64,000 nt of DNA from Synechococcus sp. WH 8101 (GCF_004209775.1 NZ_CP035914.1:744001-808000); one strand, 5' to 3'; counted from the first letter of the stretch, positions 18,945-27,231 are shown. Numbers and translations are program-made. The notes: generated by a model not told the origin, from the sequence alone.

Positions 18945-18963
18945 GACGGGAGGCGCTCCCGTC
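18945..18963 (+). terminator. GC-rich hairpin after ftsH
   Basis: GACGGGAG and CTCCCGTC form an 8-bp perfect stem with a 3-nt loop, 5 bp after the ftsH stop and 28 bp before the argF start. No clear U-run follows, so this could be a weak terminator or a processing stem. Confidence 0.45.
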
Positions 18964-18991
18964 CCCGATAACACTTCTTTGAACGATCGCC

Positions 18992-19948
18992 ATGGTCGCC
19001 GCAAGCTCCGGCGTTGCTTCCGTTCTCTCTCCTCTCAAGGGCAGAGATTTCCTTTCCTCTGCGGATGTCAGCGCTGAGCAGACCGCTGCTCTGCTGGAGC
19101 TGGCCCGACAGCTCAAATGCGGTGACCGTCGCATCGACCTGGGTAATCGGGTGCTGGGCCTGATCTTCACCAAGGCCTCCACCCGCACCCGCGTCAGCTT
19201 TCAGGTGGCGATGGCCCGCCTGGGGGGGCAGACCGTAGATCTCAACCCTCAGGTGACCCAGTTGGGCCGGGGTGAGCCGCTCGAAGACACGGCCCGTGTA
19301 CTCAGCCGTTTCTGTGATGTGCTGGCGGTCCGCACCTTCGCCCAGCAGGAGCTGGTGGATTACGCCCACTGGGCCACGATCCCCGTGGTGAATGCCCTCA
19401 CCGATCTGGAGCATCCCTGCCAAGCCCTCGCCGATTTCCTCACCATGCAGGAGGCGTTTGGTGACCTGCAGGGCCAGACCCTCGCCTATGTGGGCGATGG
19501 CAACAATGTGGCCCATTCCCTGATGCTCTGCGGTGCGCTCCTGGGCGTGAACGTGCGCATCGGTTGCCCTGAGGGATTCGAGCCGCTGCCTGGTGTGCTT
19601 GATCAGGCCAGGGCGCTGGCGGTGGATGGTGCGGAGATCAGCGTCACCAGCGATCCCGTCGCTGCGGTGCGCGGAGCCCAAGCGCTCTACACCGATGTGT
19701 GGGCGTCCATGGGGCAGGAACAAGAACAGGCGGAACGGGAGCGCGCTTTCCAGGGTTTCTGTCTCAACGAAGACCTGTTGGCGAAGGCGGATGCCCGCGC
19801 GATCGTTTTGCATTGTCTGCCTGCTCACCGCGGTGAAGAAATCAGCGCCGGGGTGATGGAGGGTGAGGCGAGCCGCATCTTTGATCAGGCAGAAAATCGC
19901 CTGCATGCGCAGCAAGCGTTGCTGGCCTGCCTGATGGGTGGCCTCTAG
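18992..19948 (+). CDS. argF: Ornithine carbamoyltransferase
   Basis: ArgF makes citrulline from ornithine and carbamoyl phosphate. The carbamoyl-phosphate motif STRTR is at residues 63-67, and EHPCQALAD carries the HPCQ motif. The ornithine-binding HCLPAHRG is near residue 270. The length is 318. The gene follows ftsH by 52 bp and precedes lexA by 56 bp, all on the plus strand. Confidence 0.95.
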   Translation: MVAASSGVASVLSPLKGRDFLSSADVSAEQTAALLELARQLKCGDRRIDLGNRVLGLIFTKASTRTRVSFQVAMARLGGQTVDLNPQVTQLGRGEPLEDTARVLSRFCDVLAVRTFAQQELVDYAHWATIPVVNALTDLEHPCQALADFLTMQEAFGDLQGQTLAYVGDGNNVAHSLMLCGALLGVNVRIGCPEGFEPLPGVLDQARALAVDGAEISVTSDPVAAVRGAQALYTDVWASMGQEQEQAERERAFQGFCLNEDLLAKADARAIVLHCLPAHRGEEISAGVMEGEASRIFDQAENRLHAQQALLACLMGGL

Positions 19949-19985
19949 TGACTCACGCCGGGTCTTGCCAGCGGCACTATTGAGA

Positions 19986-19999
19986 GGTACAAATGTATT
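19986..19999 (+). promoter_or_regulatory. Candidate LexA box upstream of lexA
   Basis: GGTACAAATGTATT ends 5 bp before the lexA start. It fits the cyanobacterial LexA pattern RGTAC-N3-DGTWCB at every specified position except one. This would give the usual autorepression. It was found by eye only. Confidence 0.5.
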
Positions 20000-20004
20000 G
20001 ACGC

Positions 20005-20637
20005 GTGATTGTCTGGTCAGTGCCATCCGGATCCCCCGAGCCTCTTACGTCCGCTCAGCAGGAGTTGTACGACTGGCTCGCTGATTACATCGGCAGCCAT
20101 CACCACAGCCCCTCCATCCGTCAGATGATGCAGGCCATGGGGTTGCGATCTCCCGCTCCTGTGCAGAGTCGCTTGCGCCACCTGCAGCAGAAGGGCTGGA
20201 TCACCTGGCAGGAGGGGCAGGCGCGCACGCTTCAGCTGCTCGGAGGCATGGCCTCCGGGATTCCGGTGCTGGGAGCGGTGGCGGCCGGTGGCTTGGTGGA
20301 GACCTTTGATGACGTCCAGGAGCGCCTCGATCTCGCTCCTCTCCTGGAAACCAGAGGTCTGTTCGCTCTCACCGTGAATGGCGATTCGATGGTGGAGGCG
20401 CACATCGCTGATGGCGATGTGGTGTTAATGGAGCCCGTGACGGATCCCAGTCGATTGCGGCAGGGGGTGATTGTGAGTGCGCTGGTGCCGGGGAGCGGCA
20501 CCACCCTCAAGCATTTCCATCGCGATGGTGGCACCGTGCGTTTGGAGGCGGCCAACCCGGCCTATGCGCCGATCGAACTGCCCGCCGATCAGGTGCAAGT
20601 GCAGGGCAAGCTCATGGCGGTCTGGCGTCAGGTCTGA
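20005..20637 (+). CDS. lexA: SOS repressor LexA
   Basis: A winged-helix N-terminus (about residues 12-75) precedes an S24 self-cleaving domain. The scissile pair is A94-G95 in AVAAGGLV, the nucleophile is S128 in NGDSM and the general base is K169 in GTTLKHF, so the protein should be cleavable. The start codon is GTG at 20005, and the SAQQELYDWL helix begins shortly after. A matching upstream operator is present. In some cyanobacteria LexA controls carbon or redox genes rather than classical SOS. Confidence 0.92.
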   Translation: MIVWSVPSGSPEPLTSAQQELYDWLADYIGSHHHSPSIRQMMQAMGLRSPAPVQSRLRHLQQKGWITWQEGQARTLQLLGGMASGIPVLGAVAAGGLVETFDDVQERLDLAPLLETRGLFALTVNGDSMVEAHIADGDVVLMEPVTDPSRLRQGVIVSALVPGSGTTLKHFHRDGGTVRLEAANPAYAPIELPADQVQVQGKLMAVWRQV

Positions 20638-20729
20638 AGGCTGAGCGCATGGGCGGCAGGGTCTGGCCTGCGGCGGTGTAAGCTTCGACACGACGACGGC
20701 ACGAGCCCAAGGGCATCACCGCCGTTCAT

Positions 20730-20802
20730 GGGGCCATAGCTCAGCTGGTAGAGCACCTGCATGGCATGCAGGGGGTCAGGAGTTCGAGTCTCCTTGGCTC
20801 CA
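20730..20802 (+). tRNA. tRNA-Ala (anticodon GGC)
   Basis: The 73-nt sequence folds as a cloverleaf. The acceptor stem is GGGGCCA/TGGCTCC with the G3-U70 pair that marks alanine tRNAs. The D arm is AGCTCAGCTGGTAGAGC. The anticodon stem CCTGC/GCAGG holds the loop ATGGCAT, anticodon GGC. The T arm contains GTTCGAGTC, and the discriminator base is A; CCA is not encoded. The 3' half doubles as the left attachment site of the inserted element. Confidence 0.97.
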
Positions 20803-20804
20803 TT
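20760..20804 (+). repeat. attL: left copy of 45-bp direct repeat
   Basis: It is identical to 28197-28241 over 45 bp and spans the anticodon loop to two bases past the tRNA end. The tRNA stays intact on this side. Sequence identity stops sharply at both ends (G versus A before, G versus C after). Confidence 0.92.
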
Positions 20805-20893
20805 GAGAAAACCCAGTCAGAGACAGGGGTTTCGAGGTTCTGGCGCAAGAACTGCAGAGGGTCAGGTGCACCCAGATGCACCCATTTGCGCTT

Positions 20894-20994
20894 GTTTGGC
20901 GCATGGTTTGGCGCATGATGGTGGGGACACAGATCCCGCTTCTTAGCTGGTTTTCTGCCCTCCTCTGGCGCATTTGGCGCACGTTTGGCGCATG
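20894..20994 (+). repeat. Left cluster of GGCGCA-containing 12-bp repeats
   Basis: GTTTGGCGCATG occurs twice in immediate tandem at 20894-20917 and again at 20983-20994, where it includes the integrase start codon. Variants lie at 20962-20973 and 20971-20982. The same 12-bp pair recurs near the right end. Such spaced direct repeats would suit integrase arm-type sites or replication iterons. Confidence 0.65.
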
Positions 20995-22281
20995 GCACCC
21001 CGTCAGCAATGGTTCGACCTCCTGCGGCTGCAGCTTCGCCAGCAGCACGGCAAGGGTTGGAGCGTGCGGGAGATTGGGGCCAGCAGCCGCAACCCGATCG
21101 GACGGTGTCAGCTCACAAGGATCTGGGAGGATCGCACCCGCTCCAGCGTGGTGATGCCTCTGGAGTGGAAGGCCACCAATGCAACCGCGATCCTGGCAAC
21201 CGTTGGCCAATTGCGCAGCCTGATGGAGGAGCGCAACCTCAGCCTGCAGGATGCGCACAAGCTCAACACTGAGCTGCTGTCAGGCCCTGCTGCTACCCAG
21301 GAAGGTTTTGCGGGCTGGCCAGAGGTCGCCGCTCGATTCCTGAAGTCACAAGACGGCAGGCGCAGCTCAACACTCCGCGATTTGACCGCAAGGGTCGAGC
21401 GAACGCTGCAGGCATTGCAGACGAAGCCGGCGCCTCGGGATGGTGCGTCCTTAATGCGCACCTATGCCAGTAAGTTCTTCGAGAGCTGCCCTGCTGGCGG
21501 CGTAGGCCGGAAGCGCAATCTTCTCGACGTGGCCCGCTTTCTCACCTATGCAGTCGATGAGTGCGGAGCGCCGACAAGGTTCTACCCACCGAGCAAGGCA
21601 AAGATCAATGAGTTGATTGGTTCAGCCGAGACTTCAGCCGCCGATCACCTGACGCCGCCGGTCATGCCAGAGGATCTGGCAGCTCTGCTGGATCAGTTGG
21701 AGGCCGATGGTGAGCATGAGCTGCGGCTGGCGGTTGGGCTGGTGGGTCTGTTCGGTCTAAGACCTGCTGAGCTGGCTGTGCTCCAAGTGCGTGATGGCAA
21801 GGCTTATGTGGGCAACGTGAAGCGCAACAGCAGCAATTTGGGCAGCAAAGCCAAACCAGCCCGGCTGGTGAAGCCCATTGATATTGCAGGTCGTGAGGGT
21901 GAGGGTGAGCGCCTGCTGCAGCTCTATGCCAGTGGGCTAGTGAAGCTGCCTAAGTCGATCCGCACTCAGATCGCCCTGGTGGAGCAGAAGGGCAAGTTCC
22001 AGGACGTTGGAGCTGACTTCCGCCAGAAGCTGGAGCGCTACAAGCCATGGCAGGCATTGGTGGCGCGGTGCCCAGGGGTCACGCCCTATTCACTGCGGCA
22101 TGGGTATGCGTGGCGGGCACACTGCTGCAGCGCTAACCCCATGCACCCAAGAATCGCAGCAGCGCTGATGGGGCACAACGTTGCCACTCACCTGAAGCAT
22201 TACGGGCAATGGACGGATGAGGCCAGCCTTGAGGCTGCCGTGGATCGATACAACCAAGGGGTTCACCCTGTGGCTGCCTAG
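20992..22281 (+). CDS. Tyrosine recombinase (integrase)
   Basis: The 429-residue protein shows the catalytic plan of tyrosine integrases in its last 200 residues. R257 lies in GLFGLRPAEL, then come SLRH and LMGHN, and the likely nucleophile is Y404 in LKHYGQW. The box II histidine is replaced by Tyr (TPYSLRH). The ATG at 20992 is chosen over an in-frame TTG at 20974. The gene sits 188 bp inside attL and reads away from the tRNA. It should carry out integration and excision at the 45-bp repeat. A GGTGCACC palindrome covers its stop codon. Confidence 0.88.
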   Translation: MAPRQQWFDLLRLQLRQQHGKGWSVREIGASSRNPIGRCQLTRIWEDRTRSSVVMPLEWKATNATAILATVGQLRSLMEERNLSLQDAHKLNTELLSGPAATQEGFAGWPEVAARFLKSQDGRRSSTLRDLTARVERTLQALQTKPAPRDGASLMRTYASKFFESCPAGGVGRKRNLLDVARFLTYAVDECGAPTRFYPPSKAKINELIGSAETSAADHLTPPVMPEDLAALLDQLEADGEHELRLAVGLVGLFGLRPAELAVLQVRDGKAYVGNVKRNSSNLGSKAKPARLVKPIDIAGREGEGERLLQLYASGLVKLPKSIRTQIALVEQKGKFQDVGADFRQKLERYKPWQALVARCPGVTPYSLRHGYAWRAHCCSANPMHPRIAAALMGHNVATHLKHYGQWTDEASLEAAVDRYNQGVHPVAA

Positions 22282-22476
22282 GTGCACCTTGCACCCCCTG
22301 GGTGCACTTATGAATAAAGTCAGAGCAGTTAAGAGTAACTTATTTATCTGATTTTGCCTTTGCAGTGTTTGCAGTGAGTTTGACGGATAACAGGGCGGAG
22401 TAGGGATTAGGAGGGTGGCGCCGTTTTTGCGAACTGTCCGCATGGTGCGCTTGTCGTTTCAAACGAACCAACTCCA

Positions 22477-22794
22477 ATGTCTGCGACCTCCAAAGCCATC
22501 GCGGCACGCCTCACATTCACTGTCGAAGTCAAGCTCTCCGTCTTGGCGACAGAGGCGAAATGGAAGAAGTTAACCAAGGATTACCGAGACCCTAATGAGA
22601 GCTGGGCAAGCGAAGCTCAATCGGTTATAGGTTGCTTCATTGAAGAAGAGCTGGCTCCTAAGCTCAGTGGCGAATTGACGGATTCTGTCAAAGTTGTTCT
22701 ATCTGACGATACTATTTGCGGACTGGATGCAACCGAGCCAGCTATCTTTTGCTGTGACCTCGAAGACGTTGAGCTTGAGGAGGTGGGCTCATGA
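22477..22794 (+). CDS. Small acidic protein of unknown function (island)
   Basis: The 105-residue protein has a basic helical start, a KLSVLATEAKWKKLTKDY helix and an acidic tail. The final codons overlap the next gene as ATGA, so the two are coupled. It is the first gene of a plus-strand run after the integrase and a 195-bp gap. I recognise no family. Confidence 0.6.
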   Translation: MSATSKAIAARLTFTVEVKLSVLATEAKWKKLTKDYRDPNESWASEAQSVIGCFIEEELAPKLSGELTDSVKVVLSDDTICGLDATEPAIFCCDLEDVELEEVGS

Positions 22795-23045
22795 GCACCT
22801 CTCAGCAATGGCTGCCAACGCCTCAGGCTGCTGTGGCGATTGGCTGCAGTCAGAACCATCTGAAGCGCTGTCGTGATTCTCACGGTGGCTTCCTTGTCGG
22901 TGGTGAGGATTACATGCTCGGTTCCTCTCGCAGCGCTGCAATCCTCTGGAATGTTGATGCTGTTAGGAAGGCTTTCCATCATCGCGGAATGATGGCTCGC
23001 AAGGCTGAGGCCGTCCTGCGTGAGCTGCAGGAGGTTGGGGCATGA
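22791..23045 (+). CDS. Small HTH protein, possible excisionase or regulator
   Basis: This 84-residue protein opens with WLPTPQAAVAIGCSQNHLKR, which reads as a MerR/Xis-like winged-helix recognition segment. A GGFLVGG...LWNVD segment then resembles the wing and following strand. Both ends overlap neighbours by 4 bp. In an integrative element this position suits a recombination directionality factor or early regulator. The function is inferred from the HTH pattern and context only. Confidence 0.55.
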   Translation: MSTSQQWLPTPQAAVAIGCSQNHLKRCRDSHGGFLVGGEDYMLGSSRSAAILWNVDAVRKAFHHRGMMARKAEAVLRELQEVGA

Positions 23046-23284
23046 AGTTCCTGGAAGCCCAAAGGTTTCTACTCAGCTGTGGCTTTCGTGTTGATCGTGA
23101 TGGGTCAATGCCTGGGTGTTATTGGGTAAAGCCTGGCCGGAAGATTGCAGAGCTGATGAATGATGAGATGGTGCTATTTGAGAGCTGGCATGGTGACGCT
23201 GATGACGTGAAGTACAAAGCAATGTGCCTCCGTCGCGCTCTGTCTGAGCGAGTCGAAGAAGTGTCTGTCACTGAGGTTAGGTAA
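23042..23284 (+). CDS. Small protein of unknown function (island)
   Basis: The 80-residue product starts in an ATGA overlap with the HTH gene. It has an N-terminal helix MKFLEAQRFLLSCGF and a CYWVKPGRKIAELM strand-helix segment. No known domain is recognised. Its tight coupling with the two genes before it argues that it is real. Confidence 0.55.
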   Translation: MKFLEAQRFLLSCGFRVDRDGSMPGCYWVKPGRKIAELMNDEMVLFESWHGDADDVKYKAMCLRRALSERVEEVSVTEVR

Positions 23285-23462
23285 AGAGAATGACCCCCAC
23301 CAATGGCGAGGGCCTGTTCCACCCCGGACTCAGGTTAGCTGACCCTCTGCTTCACCTGCAGCGGGTTGATTCCTTGAGATCTAACTCTGGCACTGGGAGC
23401 AGGGCCAGTTGCTATCTCAGCGATGCGCCAAAGCATGCGCCAGATTGTCTCGGGTGGGCGGC

Positions 23463-24068
23463 ATGTTGACTCGATCGTCCAAGCGCATGCCGTGCCCAAT
23501 ATGCGGGCGCAATAGCGATGGAGACTGCCGATTTAATGATGAGCTGATCCTTTGCCACCTCGGTTCGCGGTTCAGCCCACCAGAACACCTCCGAATCGGA
23601 GACGTTGTCAGCATCAATGGCACTGACTGGGCGTTGACTCGAACTGGAGTGGGCTACGACGGCGCAGCCCATCAATTCCAGCTACATCGCCCAAAGCCAA
23701 CTAAGCGAGGCAGTGGGCCTTCGAGACGTATTCGCAGGCGACGCTCACTGAAGCTGATCGCACGATCTGATCTTCTGCAATTCCTCGCTGTCTATCGGGA
23801 GGCAATGCGGTGTCCTGAATTCATTCATTGCACCCCAGATGAGCTGAAGCACTACTTCCGCGCTATTGACACTGCATCCCAGCAGGGACCGCAACTGCTG
23901 GTAAAGCTGAACTCCCTGGCGAGTTCCGATCAATCTTGGCGGCGATACGCCAAAGCGGTGCAGCTCAAGCTCAAGACACTGGGCTATCAGCAAGCTGATG
24001 CCAATTTGTTCAGAAGGAATTGTCTAGGCGAAGTGTTGAACATGGGAGGACAAGATAATGTCTTCTGA
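23463..24068 (+). CDS. Zinc-finger protein, possible primase-like partner
   Basis: From the ATG at 23463 the protein is 201 residues. Its start contains C11-P-I-C14 and then C31-H32, a likely zinc-binding set resembling the N-terminal finger of phage primases. A very basic stretch (about 75-98) and a helical C-terminus follow. There is no TOPRIM or AEP catalytic motif, so it may recruit rather than act as a primase. It overlaps the downstream ATPase gene by 11 bp. A more upstream ATG at 23409 exists but is less likely. Confidence 0.6.
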   Translation: MLTRSSKRMPCPICGRNSDGDCRFNDELILCHLGSRFSPPEHLRIGDVVSINGTDWALTRTGVGYDGAAHQFQLHRPKPTKRGSGPSRRIRRRRSLKLIARSDLLQFLAVYREAMRCPEFIHCTPDELKHYFRAIDTASQQGPQLLVKLNSLASSDQSWRRYAKAVQLKLKTLGYQQADANLFRRNCLGEVLNMGGQDNVF

Positions 24069-25476
24069 ACTTACCTACAACGAGCTAGTCAGGGCGACGT
24101 TGGATGCAATCACATCTGGCGACGAAGATGCGGAGATGGAGCATCGATCAGAATTGAAAACTTGCTTCCGCCTTACCGATGAACAAATCAACGGCAGGTT
24201 GTTTCGACTCTTAAGCCAAGGGACATTGGTCAAGTCAAATGCACAACATGATTCCGTTGATCTGGCGCACGTGGAGCAACTCACTTACCTGCTGGATGGC
24301 TGGATCCCAAGGGGTGATGTAAGCCTGTTCTATGGGGCAGCAGGAACCGGCAAAACATCCCTGCTCGCGGCCATTGCATACGCTCTTGCAAATGGCAGGA
24401 ATCTGCTGGATCGTGAAAGTCCACCAGAACGACCTGGCCGAGCGCTGTTCATTGCAACCGATGGAGGTAATGCCACCTTCAAGAAAGCATTGGAGGATCT
24501 GGCAATTGACCCTCTTGACCCTGTTTTCAAGCCTGGGCACCCTGATCAACGAATCTGGGTGTGGGGCCACGAGCCTGGTCAAGGTCATCAGGCATGGGAT
24601 GCCAGCATCAATGGCGTGATCAGGCTGCAGCAGTTCATCCAAGCCAAGCTGATTGATTTTGTCGTTATTGACAGCGCCAAATCGGTTAGCTCTCGTGCAG
24701 GCTGGAGCTACGCCAGTAACGAAAGTGTTAAAGCGATGCTTTCCTATCTGCGGGAGATCGTTTGCCAGCCAACCGGTTGCAATATCACCTTTCTAAGTCA
24801 TGACGGCTTTGTAAAGGGTTCTGCGAGCGGTGCGAAAGCTTGGCAGGAAGAGCCATCCATGGTTGTTCACCTGATGCCAGCGACGGATCCCGATGGGCGG
24901 TTTACAGGCGTTACTGCGGAATTCAAAAAGGACCGCGCTGCCGTAGTGGATCCGCGAAGGAAGCTGACCTTCAGCCTGAACCGAGAGGATGGGGGTTACG
25001 ACCTGGCATATGGGACCGCGAAGGTGGGCACCTGCGAGGACGCGATTATTCAGATCCTCTGGGATGCACATCAGCGAGGTGTGCGACACCTCAGCCGCAA
25101 AGGGTTAGCTGATGAGGTGTTTGCAGCGCATGGTAAAACTGCTAAGACCGTAGACAACACACTCGGGAAGATGACGCCAAGGCGGGTTGTCAAGCCCAAG
25201 CCGGGTTGTTACGCGCTTGCTCCAGGTGAGCTTCAGAGGCTTTCTCCTAATAAAGCTCTTGAAGAAGAAGGAAGGAATTTAAGTAAAAGCACTGCGGCGC
25301 AAGGGGAGTGGCGACTTCCCGGCCAGTTCCCAGGCCCTGCAGGTGGGAATCCCGAGATCTCCACGGGAATACTATCGGGAACGAACCAAACCCCTTTGCT
25401 GGACTGGGATGTCAGCAATTCCCTTCCCATCCAAGAGAGACTCCCCTACGAGATGGAGGACGGCGACGAATGGTGA
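24058..25476 (+). CDS. RepA/DnaB-like AAA ATPase, candidate replication helicase
   Basis: The 472-residue protein has an N-terminal helical domain of about 80 residues. A RecA-type ATPase core follows, with Walker A GAAGTGKT at 93-100 and Walker B FVVIDS at 201-206, then a sensor-like FLSHDG segment. The C-terminal part (about 325-400) resembles a winged-helix with HLSRKGLADEVFAAHGK. Such AAA_25/RepA-like proteins often drive replication in plasmids, phages and satellites. It overlaps the zinc-finger gene upstream and the DUF4326 gene downstream, so the three form a coupled replication block. The last 70 residues are probably disordered. Confidence 0.75.
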   Translation: MSSELTYNELVRATLDAITSGDEDAEMEHRSELKTCFRLTDEQINGRLFRLLSQGTLVKSNAQHDSVDLAHVEQLTYLLDGWIPRGDVSLFYGAAGTGKTSLLAAIAYALANGRNLLDRESPPERPGRALFIATDGGNATFKKALEDLAIDPLDPVFKPGHPDQRIWVWGHEPGQGHQAWDASINGVIRLQQFIQAKLIDFVVIDSAKSVSSRAGWSYASNESVKAMLSYLREIVCQPTGCNITFLSHDGFVKGSASGAKAWQEEPSMVVHLMPATDPDGRFTGVTAEFKKDRAAVVDPRRKLTFSLNREDGGYDLAYGTAKVGTCEDAIIQILWDAHQRGVRHLSRKGLADEVFAAHGKTAKTVDNTLGKMTPRRVVKPKPGCYALAPGELQRLSPNKALEEEGRNLSKSTAAQGEWRLPGQFPGPAGGNPEISTGILSGTNQTPLLDWDVSNSLPIQERLPYEMEDGDEW

Positions 25477-25766
25477 GCCGAAATCCCAACCGCTTCAGAA
25501 TTGGCAACTACTTCCAACCCAACCCGCCGAACAGCAAAAGGGTTACGCGGCCATCTCGATGGGGAAATCCGTTTAGGGTCGGCATTGAGGCTGCCGATGC
25601 CTCGCAGGCTGTGGCGATGTTCCGCGAACACCTACACCATCATCCTGAGTTGGTGGCACTGGCAAGGCGGGAGCTTGCTGGCTTTGATCTGGCCTGCACC
25701 TGCCCATTGGATCAACCCTGTCATGCAGATGTCTGGCTGGAGGTGGCGAATCAACCCTCTGCCTGA
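25470..25766 (+). CDS. DUF4326-family protein
   Basis: The ATG at 25470 lies within the end of the ATPase gene, a 7-bp overlap. The 98-residue product contains RVTRPSRWGNPF and a C-terminal CTCPLDQPCHADVWLE, both hallmarks of DUF4326. The Cys/His set could bind a metal. DUF4326 genes are frequent in phages and mobile elements. Their activity is unproven, and a nucleotide-related role is only a guess. Confidence 0.75.
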   Translation: MVSRNPNRFRIGNYFQPNPPNSKRVTRPSRWGNPFRVGIEAADASQAVAMFREHLHHHPELVALARRELAGFDLACTCPLDQPCHADVWLEVANQPSA

Positions 25767-25851
25767 GTAGCAGAAGGTCAATCTGTTCAGTCACGTTCCA
25801 GCAACTGAGCAGCTCTGCCTAAGGATGCCCATTGATGCGCCAAATCCTGCG

Positions 25852-26178
25852 TCAACCGCGCTCCAGCAGGCCGGTGAGCTGAGCCAGCAACTTCACGCAA
25901 GCCACCGTCTCCCCAAAACGCTCGGACGCAGCACAACGCCTTGCCGTGCTCTGCAACGTGGAGATCATCTGACTGAGCAGCTCATCGCGCTGCGTTGCGC
26001 TGATGCCTGCTAGGAGCTGTTTCTGAGCTTTCTCGATGTAGCGGTCTGCTGTTCTTGGGCTGACCCCCTCTACTTCAGTCAGGTGCGTCTTGATCTCGAC
26101 TCTGGGCCGGAGTAGCGACAGCTCCCGCAACACCCACGCCTGCCGGGCTGCTGCTTCCGCTCGGGTGCTCTTCACCAT
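25852..26178 (-). CDS. Terminase small subunit-like protein
   Basis: The 108-residue protein has an N-terminal basic helix, then an HTH-like segment EVEGVSPRTADRYIEKAQ. The C-terminal helix contains AQLTGLL, a pattern often closing phage small terminases. Start at ATG 26178; 14 upstream in-frame residues are Gly/Pro-rich and unlikely. It is the last gene of a four-gene minus-strand run, with a 7-bp overlap upstream. In phage satellites a private small terminase redirects packaging of helper capsids. Another DNA-binding protein remains possible. Confidence 0.5.
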   Translation of the reverse strand: MVKSTRAEAAARQAWVLRELSLLRPRVEIKTHLTEVEGVSPRTADRYIEKAQKQLLAGISATQRDELLSQMISTLQSTARRCAASERFGETVACVKLLAQLTGLLERG

Positions 26179-26462
26179 GGTTTGCCCTCCAGCGCGAGGC
26201 GTTCTTGAACTTCCGCCCATTCCGCTGGGTGCTGCTCACACCACAGATCCTTGATCGCGCCAGCCTTCCAGCACCACACGCAATGGATCACACGGCGGAA
26301 GTCATCAGGTTGTGGTGGTGGTGCGGACAGGATCCCGCCGCTCACAGCGCGACCTAGGAGGGTGCTGCCTCCTGAGTGTTTGTGCTGCCACCATTGGAGA
26401 TGCAGGTCCTGGAAGGATTGCGGCACCCGCTCGATGAACGTTCTGGTGACAGTGGAAGCCAT
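26172..26462 (-). CDS. Cys-rich small protein of unknown function (island)
   Basis: This 96-residue protein contains HCVWCWKAG and WCEQHP near its C-terminal half, a C-x2-C / C-x2-H arrangement that could bind zinc. The rest is Trp/His rich. It overlaps the terminase-like gene by 7 bp and the upstream gene by 1 bp. HNH nucleases near terminase genes can have Cys pairs, but no HNH core is visible. Confidence 0.6.
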   Translation of the reverse strand: MASTVTRTFIERVPQSFQDLHLQWWQHKHSGGSTLLGRAVSGGILSAPPPQPDDFRRVIHCVWCWKAGAIKDLWCEQHPAEWAEVQERLALEGKPW

Positions 26463-26830
26463 CAGGCGCCGCCTCCGTCGTGTTCCGTGCCATCGAGTAC
26501 CTCCAGCAGCCGCAGGCGTTCAATGGCAATCAGTGCGGCCTCTTCTTGCAGGGCTCCGGCCTGCCTGCGGATCTGTTCTTGTAGAGAATTGATCCGATCC
26601 TGTTTGCTGTCGATTGCCTGCATGATCTGATTTTTGTAGAAGTCACGTTTTGCAAGTGCTGGTAGCTGCTGACCCCAAACCCACTCAATGAACGCAGGCG
26701 CTGGGCCTGAGTTTTCTGGGTTGTCTTCGCGGTCGCGTTCTTCGATGAGTTTGTCGAGCGTGACTTGATAGTCGCGCCCTTCAAGTTTCAGCCAACCGAG
26801 CAATGGATGAGAACGGGTGAGGCGCCTCAT
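26462..26830 (-). CDS. Coiled-coil protein of unknown function (island)
   Basis: The product is 122 residues. The second half, from KNQIMQAIDSK onwards, is a long amphipathic helix with coiled-coil character. The TGATG junction with the downstream gene and the 4-bp overlap with the upstream gene indicate coupling. I recognise no family. Helical proteins in this position could act in capsid sizing or packaging, which is speculation. Confidence 0.6.
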   Translation of the reverse strand: MRRLTRSHPLLGWLKLEGRDYQVTLDKLIEERDREDNPENSGPAPAFIEWVWGQQLPALAKRDFYKNQIMQAIDSKQDRINSLQEQIRRQAGALQEEAALIAIERLRLLEVLDGTEHDGGGA

Positions 26831-27231
26831 GACCCAAGCCTCCGACCGTTGACGGGATTGACACCAGCGATGGCGTAACGCTCGCGTTGCTGTTGCGCTG
26901 CTGCGTTCTGTTGCTGCAAGCGTTCAACGCGGAGCCGCATGGCTTCGGCTGCCATTTTGCGTGCCTCTGCACGTTCCTCTGCAATGCGAGCACTGCCTGA
27001 GTTGATGCCTAAGTAACTCGCCAGAGGTTCATCGTAGGAATTGACCAACCCCCGAGCGGTAAGGTTCCCTTTGATCGCTTCTATGTTGACCGGGCGGCCG
27101 TAGTTGCGATTCGGCAGAAGCCGCTCCATACCTGGGATCCTGCGGAGTCTGGCTTCTAGCTTTTTAGCTTCCATCTCGACCGCTTCTAGATCGTGATGAG
27201 CCTGAGCAATCTGTTGATCTAGGTCAGGCAT
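26827..27231 (-). CDS. Coiled-coil protein of unknown function (island)
   Basis: From the ATG at 27231 the protein is 134 residues. Residues 1-40 form a charged helix (DLDQQIAQAHHDLEAVEMEA). A middle segment NRNYGRPVNIEAIKGNL is followed by a second long Ala/Arg/Gln-rich helix and a VNPVNGRRLGS end. A longer frame reaching 27438 adds residues of poor coding character. It is the first gene of the four-gene minus-strand cassette. Confidence 0.6.
   Translation of the reverse strand: MPDLDQQIAQAHHDLEAVEMEAKKLEARLRRIPGMERLLPNRNYGRPVNIEAIKGNLTARGLVNSYDEPLASYLGINSGSARIAEERAEARKMAAEAMRLRVERLQQQNAAAQQQRERYAIAGVNPVNGRRLGS

Noticed and set aside
17716-19188. A 490-codon open frame antisense to ftsH and argF
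   Set aside because: It mirrors strongly conserved ftsH sequence and crosses into argF; no domain or ribosome site is seen.
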